Origin: JBECKQ01 sp040235375
GTDB lineage: Bacteria; Planctomycetota; Phycisphaerae; UBA1845
Direction: 5' to 3'
Assembly: GCA_040235375.1 (NCBI GenBank)
Contig: JBECKQ010000149.1
Location: 1 to 18,708, forward strand
DNA: 18,708 nt
In this document: piece by piece, positions 1-7,779 of the stretch
Layout: the number at the start of each line of letters is the position of its first letter
Numbering within the stretch: position 1 is the first letter of the stretch
The notes under the pieces: model-generated
Told to the model about the DNA's origin: nothing
The model's database searches: none
The model's input: only the letters and a program-made list of their open reading frames with translations
Program-made: the position numbers and the translations under genes

Positions 1-2
1 CC

Positions 3-1550
3 ATGACCGAAGCTGTCCCACGACTGCAATGCCACGGACTCACGAAGTCCTTCCCGGGCGTGCTCGCGCTTGATCGCGTGGATCTCACGCTTGAACCCGG
101 CAGCGTTCATGCACTCGTCGGCGAAAATGGCGCCGGCAAGAGCACGCTCGTCCGCATCCTGTCCGGCGCCACGCGGGCGGATGGCGGGCGGATCGAGATC
201 GATGGCCGGAGCGTCGAGATTGCCGACGCGCTGGCTGCCCAGCGGCTCGGCATCGCCATCGTTTACCAGGAATTCAACCTCGCCGCCGATCTGTCGGTCA
301 GCGAAAACGTGTTTCTCGGCCGGTGGCCGCGGTCAAACCGCACGCGCCTCATCGACTTCGAGCGCCTGCATCGCGAGGCCGGAGCGCTGCTCGCGGCCCT
401 CAAGATCGAGCTGCCCGTCCGCGAGCGCGTCGGCCGGCTGACCGTCGCCCAGCAGCAGATGGTCGAGATCGCCAAGGCTCTCTCGCTCGAGGCCCGCATG
501 CTCATCCTCGACGAGCCCTCCGCGGTACTCACGCCGCACGAGCTCGACACGCTGTTTCTGCTCGTGCGCGACCTGAAGGCCAGGGGCGTAAGCGTCATCT
601 ATATCTCGCACCGCCTCGATGAAATCTTCGACATCGCCGACACGGTCACCGTGCTGCGCGATGGCCGCCGCATCTCCATGCGATCGATCGATGAGCTGAC
701 CGCTGGCTCGCCATCGGCCGGCCGCGAGCGGCTGATCGCCGAGATGGTCGGCCGCGAGCTGAAAGACGAGTTTCCGCCGCGGTCCGCGCCGCTCGGCGAC
801 GCCGTGCTGCAGGTGAAGAACCTGAGCGCCCCGGCTCGGTTCCGCGACGTGAGCTTCGAAGTCCGCGCGGGCGAGGTTTTTGCCCTGACCGGGCTGGTCG
901 GGTCCGGGCGGACGTCGGTGGCGCGAGCGATCTTCGGGGCGATCCCGCGTGGGCGTCGTGGGGTGCGCGGGCACGTGTCGGTCGGGGATCGCCGCGGGCC
1001 GTTTCGGTCACCGCGGGAGGCGATTGCGGCCGGCGTCGCCCTTCTGCCGGAGGACCGCAAGCTCGAGGGGCTGCTGCTGGACCGCAACGTCCGCGAGAAC
1101 GTCACGCTGGCCAACCCGCGATTGGGTGTCCGCGCCGGCCTGCTTCGCCCCGCGCGGGAGCGCCGCGTGGCCCGCCAGCTCATGACCGACCTGCGGATCA
1201 AGGCGTTGACGACGGAGTCGCTCATCCGCACGCTCAGCGGCGGCAACCAGCAGAAAGTGCTGCTCGCCCGCTGGATGACCCGGCCGCAGCGCGTCATGCT
1301 GCTGGACGAGCCGACGCGCGGCGTCGATGTGGGCGCCAAGTATGAGATCTACACGCTGATCAACCGGCTGGCGGCGGAGGGCGCGGCGATCGTGCTGGTG
1401 TCGTCGGAGCTGCCCGAGGTCATCGGGATGGCCGATCGCGTCGGAGTGATGTGCGAAGGCCGTCTGGCGGGCATCCTGGACAATAAGTGCCACGAAGTGA
1501 CACAGGAGCAGATCATGTCGCTGGCCGCGGGAGAGGCACTGACCGTATGA
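3..1550 (+). CDS. Sugar ABC importer ATP-binding protein (RbsA/MglA type, two fused ATPase domains)
   Basis: This 515-residue cytoplasmic ATPase powers uptake of a monosaccharide such as ribose, galactose or xylose; the sequence does not show which. Two ABC domains lie in tandem. The first has Walker A GENGAGKST (40-48), an ABC signature region LTVAQQQMVEIAKAL (146-160) and Walker B LILDEP (167-172). The second has the degenerate P-loop GLVGSGRTS (297-305) usual for this family, signature LSGGNQQ (411-417) and Walker B VMLLDEP (431-437). The length is normal for the family. The ATG is two bases from the window edge, so a start further upstream cannot be excluded. The stop overlaps the permease start (ATGA), so the two are translationally coupled. 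A periplasmic binding protein is expected upstream, outside the window. Confidence 0.93.
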   Translation: MTEAVPRLQCHGLTKSFPGVLALDRVDLTLEPGSVHALVGENGAGKSTLVRILSGATRADGGRIEIDGRSVEIADALAAQRLGIAIVYQEFNLAADLSVSENVFLGRWPRSNRTRLIDFERLHREAGALLAALKIELPVRERVGRLTVAQQQMVEIAKALSLEARMLILDEPSAVLTPHELDTLFLLVRDLKARGVSVIYISHRLDEIFDIADTVTVLRDGRRISMRSIDELTAGSPSAGRERLIAEMVGRELKDEFPPRSAPLGDAVLQVKNLSAPARFRDVSFEVRAGEVFALTGLVGSGRTSVARAIFGAIPRGRRGVRGHVSVGDRRGPFRSPREAIAAGVALLPEDRKLEGLLLDRNVRENVTLANPRLGVRAGLLRPARERRVARQLMTDLRIKALTTESLIRTLSGGNQQKVLLARWMTRPQRVMLLDEPTRGVDVGAKYEIYTLINRLAAEGAAIVLVSSELPEVIGMADRVGVMCEGRLAGILDNKCHEVTQEQIMSLAAGEALTV

Positions 1551-2596
1551 CCCAAGTTGAGACCACCGCCGAGCCGTCCGCGGCCGAGCCACAAACGCGC
1601 GGCACGCCGTCGCGCACCGTCTACTGGCTCGTGCAGTTGCGCATGCCGGTCGTGCTCGTGCTGCTGGTGATCGCGGTCACGATCCTGACCGGCGGGGCGT
1701 TCGCCCGGCCGGAGAACCTTGTCAACGTCGCTCGGCAGATTTCCTTCGAGGCGTTGATCGCCTTCGGCATGACGCTCGTCATCGTGACCGGCGGGATCGA
1801 CCTGTCCGTCGGCTCGCTCGTCGCCCTGACCGGCGTGGCCGCCGGGCTGGCCATGCGCGCGCTGCTGCCGGCAGCAGGCGGCTCGGCCGCGGTGTGCATC
1901 GGCGTTGGCCTGCTGGCCGGCCTTGCCGCAGGCGCATTCAGCGGCTGCGTGTCCGGCGCGGTGATCACGCGGTTTGCGATACCGCCGTTCATCGTGACGC
2001 TCGCGGTCATGCTGGCGGCGCGGGGGCTGGCCTTCATCCTGTGCAGCGGGCAGCCGGTGTACGAGCTACCGTCTTCGCTGATCTACTTCGGCCGGGGCTT
2101 CGTCCTGGAGGGTGTTCTCGGCAAGAGCGTTCCCGTGCCGGTGCTGGTCATGTTCGTGGGGTTCCTCGTGTTTCACGTGCTGCTGTCGCGGACGGTATTC
2201 GGCCGGTCGGTGATCGCGGTGGGCAGCAACGAGGAGGCGGCGCGGCTGGCGGGGATTGGCGTCGGCCGCGTCAAGCTGGCGGTCTACATTCTGACCGGGG
2301 CGTTGTGCGGCATCGTCGGCGTTCTGCAGGACGCTTACCTGATGGCCGCCGATCCCAAGGTCGGCAACATGTGGGAGTTGAACGTGATCGCCGCGGTGGT
2401 CGTCGGCGGCACGAGTCTCTTCGGCGGCCGCGGCACGATCGTCGGCACGCTGATCGGGGCGCTCATCATCGGCGTGTTGAACAACAGCCTGAACCTGCTC
2501 CAACTCGAGCACTTCTGGCAGCTTGTCGTGCTCGGCGTGGTGATTCTGCTCGCGTCCCTTCTGGACGCCGGCCTGCGCAAGCTCGGCACGCGCTGA
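1547..2596 (+). CDS. Sugar ABC importer permease (RbsC/BPD_transp_2 family)
   Basis: This 349-residue inner-membrane permease partners the ATPase encoded just upstream. It has a polar N-terminal tail of about 30 residues, then a series of hydrophobic segments. The family hallmark TGGIDLSVGS is at residues 81-90, and a Gly-rich segment typical of RbsC-like permeases (VVVGGTSLFGGRG) lies in the C-terminal third. The start chosen is the ATG that overlaps the ATPase stop by four bases; the frame is open for 20 codons further upstream, but that part lies inside the ATPase gene. The substrate is not readable from the sequence. A cognate binding protein is not in the window. No clear intrinsic terminator follows; a 132-bp convergent gap separates it from the next gene. 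Confidence 0.92.
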   Translation: MTQVETTAEPSAAEPQTRGTPSRTVYWLVQLRMPVVLVLLVIAVTILTGGAFARPENLVNVARQISFEALIAFGMTLVIVTGGIDLSVGSLVALTGVAAGLAMRALLPAAGGSAAVCIGVGLLAGLAAGAFSGCVSGAVITRFAIPPFIVTLAVMLAARGLAFILCSGQPVYELPSSLIYFGRGFVLEGVLGKSVPVPVLVMFVGFLVFHVLLSRTVFGRSVIAVGSNEEAARLAGIGVGRVKLAVYILTGALCGIVGVLQDAYLMAADPKVGNMWELNVIAAVVVGGTSLFGGRGTIVGTLIGALIIGVLNNSLNLLQLEHFWQLVVLGVVILLASLLDAGLRKLGTR

Positions 2597-2728
2597 GCCC
2601 GGGTGACACGGTCTGGCGAAGCGAAGCGCAGCCAGGCCGTGGACTTGCGTGTGTAGAAACGTCAACGCCGTGCACGATGCGGCAACCACGGCCTGTCCCT
2701 TCGGGCCAGACAGTGCCACTCACTGACA

Positions 2729-4393
2729 TCAATCGCGCGTCGATGATTGAGCCGGCGAGTGCGTGCGTTCGCGTTGCCGCATCTTGTTGATGACCGATTG
2801 CCACCAGTCGTTGCGGATCTGCCAGTATTCGATCCGGGCACGAAGGCCGTCGGCGAAGTCCCCCGCGGCGTCGGCGTCAACGCAAGTCGCCACGTGCTCG
2901 TCGACCAGGCTGCGGGCCCGATCGGTCATGCCCGCCCGCGCGTACTCCATGACCGCGCGCGACAGCACCACGCGCCGCGCCGCCGGATCGTGCAACTTGC
3001 GCAGAACGTCCGCGAGGTAAGCGGCGGCCGTCGTGCGGTTGTGGTGCGCTTCGCCATCCTCATCGATCCACGTGCGGCGCGAGATGTTCTCGCTGATCGC
3101 CACGTGCAGGTCCGCAAGCCTGCGCTCGCGCTCGGCCCGCGATAGCCCGAGCGAACCGTCCGACGTGGACGCGGTCGCGTCGAGCGACGCTTGCAGAAGC
3201 CCGCCGGCGTCGCGGATCAGGTTGTCGTCGGCGGATGCCCGGCACGCGCGGGCGTAGCCGCGCAGGTCCTCGACGCCCACCAGTCCGGCGGACCGCACAC
3301 CTTCCAGGATGCTTCGCCCCTGCTCCTTCTCGCCCATGCCGAACGCGGCTTCCGCCGCCAGCAGCGTGTCGCCCAGCCGCGCGGCTTGCCGCCTGCCCGG
3401 CTGCCGAAGCTGCGCCGCGTAGTATTCGAGCGCTCGCAACTCCGCCTCGTCATGGTGGCGGCCGTCCGGTGCCAGTGACTCGAACGTCGGCCGTCCGCCG
3501 ATCGTGACCGCGTTGATGACGAGTTCCAACTCCTTGTATGGGGCTCCCTCTCGCGGATTGATCTCCTGGGCGATCACCTTGCTGGGCAGCCAGTACTTGC
3601 CCTGCTGTTTCCAAGCCGCGATCCGCGAGACGCACCGGCGATAGAGATACGTCGGCGAGTCGCTCTTACTCTGCTCCCAGGTGTAAAACAGTCGTTCGAC
3701 GCATTCAACGCGCGACGTGCGCGGGTTGATGTAGTAGCGGATTCGCGGCCGCAGGCCCCAGTAGTCACTGCCCTTGCCGAGGTCGCGGTTGCGCGCCGCC
3801 AGAGCGTAGTCCGGAACGGCCTCGATGATGTCATACCGTTGTCCGTCAACGGTCACCGGCGCGCGGCAGGCGTACAAGTCGGCCCACCGCAGGTACTGAT
3901 TCGGATACAGGTTGGCCAGCACGGGCAGCCACACGTGGGAAAGGTCCATCTCGTCCGCCCGCCGATCCTTCTCGGCGCTGTCCGGCCAGACGCCCACGGC
4001 CTCATCCTCGAAGGGCCAATAGCGCAGGAACGCATCGCCGCTGCGAGTCCACTGGCAATCCGTGACCCCGCCCACCGCGCAGCGACGCAGATCAAGCCGG
4101 TCGCCCTGCGCCGCGCACGTCCCATGTCGCGAGAACGTATACGCTCGGACGATCCGCGAGCCGCGGGTGTCGTTCAACCGGATGGTCACGTCGTAGCGAA
4201 GCTCCACCGGCGTCGCCTCGCGCAGCGAAGCATCGGCGACGCGTCGAATGACCTTCTCGACGTCCGCGCCATACTTGTGCGCCGCCACCGCCGGCGGAAA
4301 ACGCGCCGCCGGCGCCGCAGCCGATGCGCAAAGCAAAGTAAGCGCGCCAATCAGGACTCGTTTGCCAACGGGCCAACCAGACAACTTCGACAT
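2729..4393 (-). CDS. Exported protein of unknown function
   Basis: I do not recognise this 554-residue protein. The start is the ATG at 4393, preceded on the minus strand by GGAGGT (4399-4404) five bases away; an open frame continues upstream but has no such site. The N-terminus has a basic region, a hydrophobic stretch (VLIGALTLLCASAAAPAA) and Ala-rich cleavage candidates, so a Sec signal peptide is likely. The cysteine in LTLLCAS does not fit a lipobox. After it comes a mixed, probably beta-rich region of about 300 residues rich in Trp, Tyr and Arg, with several cysteines. The last 250 residues look helical, rich in Ala, Arg and Glu, and end in a charged tail. The first half faintly recalls periplasmic LolA/LolB-like folds, but this is only an impression. 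It converges with the sugar-transporter genes and diverges from csrA. Confidence 0.8.
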   Translation of the reverse strand: MSKLSGWPVGKRVLIGALTLLCASAAAPAARFPPAVAAHKYGADVEKVIRRVADASLREATPVELRYDVTIRLNDTRGSRIVRAYTFSRHGTCAAQGDRLDLRRCAVGGVTDCQWTRSGDAFLRYWPFEDEAVGVWPDSAEKDRRADEMDLSHVWLPVLANLYPNQYLRWADLYACRAPVTVDGQRYDIIEAVPDYALAARNRDLGKGSDYWGLRPRIRYYINPRTSRVECVERLFYTWEQSKSDSPTYLYRRCVSRIAAWKQQGKYWLPSKVIAQEINPREGAPYKELELVINAVTIGGRPTFESLAPDGRHHDEAELRALEYYAAQLRQPGRRQAARLGDTLLAAEAAFGMGEKEQGRSILEGVRSAGLVGVEDLRGYARACRASADDNLIRDAGGLLQASLDATASTSDGSLGLSRAERERRLADLHVAISENISRRTWIDEDGEAHHNRTTAAAYLADVLRKLHDPAARRVVLSRAVMEYARAGMTDRARSLVDEHVATCVDADAAGDFADGLRARIEYWQIRNDWWQSVINKMRQRERTHSPAQSSTRD

Positions 4394-4655
4394 GTCATAC
4401 CTCCACGATGCCGGTGCAGAATTGAATGGCCCAACGGCGGAGACCGCGCCGACCGCCGGACGAGGCCGGCGACATGATAACCGCTTCGGCTGCCCAGTGC
4501 TGACACGGCGATTCGCCTGATAATCGGCTGCCCGCTGGCATGTCATCTCCCGACTGCCACCAAGCGCCAAAGACCTTGCCTATCCTGCCCGCTCGCGCCA
4601 CCTTCGATACGAGCCGCGGGCGTGGAAACTGCCCGATTTACCGGACGTTTGGTCG

Positions 4656-4685
4656 GCATTCATGCCCTCGATTGGGCATCAGTGC
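4656..4685. other. Inverted repeat / stem-loop 1
   Basis: An inner stem ATGCCC (4662-4667) pairs with GGGCAT (4674-4679) around a TCGATT loop. A three-base outer stem GCA (4656-4658) pairs with TGC (4683-4685) across a symmetric 3x3 internal loop. No T tract follows, so it is not a standard terminator. It could be an operator or RNA structure. Confidence 0.4.
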
Positions 4686-4712
4686 CGGCCCGAGACATCC
4701 GATGGTCTCCTC

Positions 4713-4742
4713 TGGAAACCTGTGAGATTTCACAGGGTGCCA
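4713..4742. promoter_or_regulatory. Inverted repeat / stem-loop 2, operator-like
   Basis: A seven-base inverted repeat CCTGTGA (4719-4725) and TCACAGG (4730-4736) surrounds GATT. An outer TGG (4713-4715) and CCA (4740-4742) pair across a 3x3 internal loop. The core TGTGA-N4-TCACA resembles CRP/FNR-family half-sites, with FNR-like spacing rather than the N6 of CRP. It ends two bases before a -35-like GTGACA. Its binding partner is unknown. Confidence 0.4.
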
Positions 4743-4891
4743 TGTGACAAAGGCCGACCGTTCCGATAAGCTTCTGAGGGTCGTGCCCAATGCCCGGCCC
4801 GTCGCAAGTCCGAACCGGCCGGGTCAAGCGCCCTGCTCGCTTCTTGATCCCAGGCAGCGGCGTTGTCGGCCTGCGACAAAAAGGAGTTTCG

Positions 4892-4957
4892 GTGGATCGG
4901 AAGATGCCGCCAGCAACCGACCTGGGTGGGCAAGGACGTCCGGCCCCCCGACCGTAA
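4892..4957 (+). CDS. Possible 21-residue leader ORF upstream of csrA
   Basis: A GTG at 4892 follows AAGGAG (4881-4886) with a five-base gap, a strong Shine-Dalgarno arrangement. The frame reads 21 codons to TAA at 4955-4957, giving a short peptide rich in Pro, Gly and Arg. It ends 45 bp before csrA. There is no homology to judge by, and the AAGGAG could instead be a CsrA binding site. Treat it as a candidate only. Confidence 0.22.
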   Translation: MDRKMPPATDLGGQGRPAPRP

Positions 4958-5002
4958 CGCCCCCGGGCGAACACGCGGCGGTTGCTGCCAAAGGAATGGA
5001 CC

Positions 5003-5242
5003 ATGCTCGTTCTGTCACGCCAGCGCGACCAGTCGATCATGATCGGCGACGACGTGGAGATCACGATCGTGGACGTTCGCGGCGACAAGGTCCGGATCGG
5101 AATCAACGCCCCCAAGGAGGTGGCCGTCCACCGCAAGGAAGTCTACGAGGCCATCCGCCGCGAGAGCCAGACGGGCGAGAAGTCGAAACCCAAGCCGGAC
5201 AAGCCCGCCAAGGACAACCCGCCCTCCGCCGACAAGACCTGA
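5003..5242 (+). CDS. csrA: CsrA, carbon storage / translational regulator
   Basis: This 79-residue RNA-binding regulator is a domain-swapped dimer in its family; it binds GGA motifs in mRNA leaders and controls translation or stability. The start MLVLSRQRDQSIMIGDDVEI is the family N-terminus, with Leu4 present. The RNA-contacting Arg44 lies in AVHRKEVYEAI. The core ends near residue 55, and a Lys/Pro/Asp-rich tail of about 24 residues follows, longer than the short tail of E. coli CsrA. AAGGA (4991-4995) is the Shine-Dalgarno for the ATG at 5003; the upstream in-frame GTG/TTG options are worse. The gene stands alone between two gene-poor stretches. GGA motifs overlapping its own ribosome-binding site suggest autoregulation, as known for enteric csrA. 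Confidence 0.95.
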   Translation: MLVLSRQRDQSIMIGDDVEITIVDVRGDKVRIGINAPKEVAVHRKEVYEAIRRESQTGEKSKPKPDKPAKDNPPSADKT

Positions 5243-5254
5243 CCGCCGGTCAGG
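5238..5254. other. Perfect hairpin spanning the csrA stop codon
   Basis: CCTGACC (5238-5244) pairs with GGTCAGG (5248-5254) around GCC and includes the csrA TGA. The following bases are C-rich with no T tract, so it is not a typical intrinsic terminator. It may still stabilise the mRNA end or assist termination. Confidence 0.4.
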
Positions 5255-5635
5255 CCGCCCCCATCGCATCTCGATTGACAATCAGAGACCCTTGCCCGCG
5301 GGGTTGACGGGTATCAGCCGGCCAACTACGCTGTGGCCTTCGTACCGGGTTGGCGGTCGGCTCACCGGTGGCAAGGTCGCCGCACGCAGACCGCCGAGGA
5401 TTCGTGCACAACGGGGCAGTCGTCTAGGGTCCCGGGGGGCCTTCCGGTGGCCGGCAGCCAGGTGTTCAGCCGGCTTGCAGGCTGCCCGAGGCCGGGATCT
5501 GATTCGCTCTGGGCGGTCCGACACGCGGCCGGCCGCTCATGCCTCCGCCCGAATCCATGCCGCGACACGTCTTGTTGCTTGGCGCACTGCGGCCATGTTG
5601 CCGCCGGGCGCCGGCCGAGCTTGCGCGGCGGCGCA
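5243..5635. other. 393-bp gene-free stretch between csrA and tRNA-Gln
   Basis: No supported protein-coding gene is present. The open frames on both strands have arginine/alanine-rich, low-complexity translations typical of GC-rich non-coding sequence. It holds a candidate promoter (5304-5332) and a seven-base inverted repeat GGCAGCC (5453-5459) with GGCTGCC (5480-5486). It could carry a long tRNA leader or a small RNA. Confidence 0.5.
5304..5332 (+). promoter_or_regulatory. Candidate sigma70-type promoter
   Basis: TTGACG (5304-5309, five of six consensus bases) is followed by a 17-bp spacer and TACGCT (5327-5332, which keeps the T, A and final T). A GGCCA-N9-TGGCC inverted repeat (5320-5338) overlaps the -10 and could be an operator. 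It would transcribe toward tRNA-Gln, about 300 bp downstream. Confidence 0.35.
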
Positions 5636-5707
5636 TACCCGATGGTGTAATCGGTAACACACCAGGTTTTGGTCCTGGCGTTCCAGGTTCGAGTCCTGGT
5701 CGGGTAG
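5636..5707 (+). tRNA. tRNA-Gln (anticodon UUG)
   Basis: A full cloverleaf can be drawn. The acceptor stem TACCCGA (5636-5642) pairs with TCGGGTA (5700-5706). The D-stem is GTGT/ACAC (5645-5648 with 5657-5660). The anticodon stem is CCAGG/CCTGG (5662-5666 with 5674-5678). The seven-base loop TTTTGGT places TTG at 5669-5671, reading CAA and wobble CAG. A four-base variable loop follows. The T-stem is CCAGG/CCTGG (5683-5687 with 5695-5699) with loop TTCGAGT. The discriminator is G5707. The 3' CCA is not encoded and must be added after transcription. The U1-A72 pair is a known feature of bacterial tRNA-Gln. It lies 67 bp upstream of glmU on the same strand. Confidence 0.96.
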
Positions 5708-5774
5708 TGATTTTGCGAGCAAGGCCGCGGGACAGCGGCCGCTTCGCGATCCGCGATTCGAAAGTGAGAGTGCA

Positions 5775-6737
5775 TTGGCAGCAGCGGCGATCATCCTGGC
5801 GGCGGGCAAAAGCACGCGAATGCGCAGCGATATGCCGAAGGTGCTCCACGAAGTCTGCGGAAAGCCCATGCTCTGGCACGTCATCGACGCGTGCCGCAAC
5901 GCCGGCGTTGACCGGCTGGTGGTCGTCATCGGGTTCGGCAAGGAAGCCGTCAAGGAAGTCTTCGCCCGGGACAAGGACATCACCTGGGTCGAGCAGACCG
6001 AGCAGAAGGGCACCGGCCACGCGGCGCTCGTCTGCCGCGAGGCCGTCGGCAACTTCGACGGCCCCGTGCTCACCATCGCCGGCGACATGCCCCTCATCCG
6101 GGACACGACGCTCCGCGATCTGCTCAATGAGAACCGGCGCACGGGCGACGCCGTCACGCTGGCCACCAGTGTAATGGAGGACCCGACAACGTACGGCCGG
6201 ATCATCCGCGACGACAACAACGACCTGATCGGCATTGTCGAGGAGAACGATTGCAGCCCGCGGCAGAAGAAGATCAAGGAAGTCAACGTCAGCTACTACT
6301 GCTTCGACGGCGCCCGCATGTTCGACCTGCTCGGCCGCGTGGGAAACAACAACGTCAAGGGCGAGTACTACATCACCGATACCGTGGAGATCGCCCTGTC
6401 GCGCGGCGCCGGGGCGGGAGCCATCGCCGCGGTGCCGGCCGAAGACGCCATGGGCATCAATTCCCGCGCCGACCTCGCCAAGGTCGCCCAGATCATGCAG
6501 GAGCGCATCCAGTTCGAGCACATGGAAGCCGGTGTCACGATCGTGGCACCGTGTTGTACGTGGATCGAGACGGGCGTGCAGATCGGGCCGGATACCATGA
6601 TCTACCCTTACAGCATTGTCGGCAGCGACGCGGTCATCGGCCGCTCCTGCCGAATCGGCCCGCACGCGATGATTGGCAAGCGGCAGCAGGTCGCCGACGG
6701 CGCGACTGCCGGTCCTCATGATGGTGGAGGAGCGTAG
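5775..6737 (+). CDS. glmU: GlmU-like N-acetylglucosamine-1-phosphate uridyltransferase, lacking most of the C-terminal acetyltransferase domain
   Basis: The 320-residue product should transfer UMP from UTP to GlcNAc-1-phosphate, giving UDP-GlcNAc for lipid A and wall synthesis. The uridyltransferase motifs are intact: LAAGKSTRM (8-16), PKVLHEVCGKPM (21-32), GTGHA (79-83), AGDMP (102-106), YGRI (140-143) and GEYYITD (196-202). From about residue 252 a left-handed beta-helix begins (GVTIVAPCCTWIETGVQIGP), but it stops after a few turns. Normal GlmU is about 450 residues, with its acetyltransferase active site in the missing part. The next gene starts four bases later, so no shifted remainder is present. 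The start is TTG at 5775; no better in-frame start is visible, and the ribosome-binding site (GAGAG) is weak. It probably heads an operon with prs. Confidence 0.88.
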   Translation: MAAAAIILAAGKSTRMRSDMPKVLHEVCGKPMLWHVIDACRNAGVDRLVVVIGFGKEAVKEVFARDKDITWVEQTEQKGTGHAALVCREAVGNFDGPVLTIAGDMPLIRDTTLRDLLNENRRTGDAVTLATSVMEDPTTYGRIIRDDNNDLIGIVEENDCSPRQKKIKEVNVSYYCFDGARMFDLLGRVGNNNVKGEYYITDTVEIALSRGAGAGAIAAVPAEDAMGINSRADLAKVAQIMQERIQFEHMEAGVTIVAPCCTWIETGVQIGPDTMIYPYSIVGSDAVIGRSCRIGPHAMIGKRQQVADGATAGPHDGGGA

Positions 6738-6740
6738 CGA

Positions 6741-7751
<1,011 letters not shown>

Positions 7752-7779
7752 TAGCGCGAGCATGGAGAACACGCGGACC

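Larger units (their letters stand above)
4394..5002. other. 609-bp divergent intergenic region upstream of csrA
   Basis: No convincing gene lies here. It should hold promoters for the minus-strand exported protein and for csrA. Visible structure includes two stem-loops (4656-4685 and 4713-4742), a weak -35/-10 pair just after them (GTGACA at 4744, GATAAG at 4765, 15-bp spacer), and a 120-nt csrA-proximal leader with several GGA trinucleotides and a possible 21-codon leader ORF. A longer open frame starting at 4744 runs into csrA in another frame and has no protein-like features. Confidence 0.6.

Noticed and set aside
2597..2728. Bidirectional terminator in the convergent gap
   Set aside because: Only short stems (for example CTGGC/GCCAG) without T tracts were found, too weak to call.
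4394..4570. N-terminal extension of the minus-strand exported protein
   Set aside because: The ATG at 4393 has a strong GGAGGT site and is directly followed by a signal peptide; the extension would bury that signal inside the chain.
4744..5307. Open frame starting before csrA and overlapping it entirely
   Set aside because: It overlaps csrA in another frame, has no domain, and is rich in Arg, Pro and Gly as expected for a spurious frame.
5292..5657. Open frames between csrA and tRNA-Gln
   Set aside because: They run into the tRNA gene, have no good ribosome-binding site and look low-complexity.
6700..6740. Frameshift as the cause of the short GlmU
   Set aside because: There is no room for the missing region: prs with its own Shine-Dalgarno begins four bases after the stop, and its frames hold no GlmU-like helix repeats.
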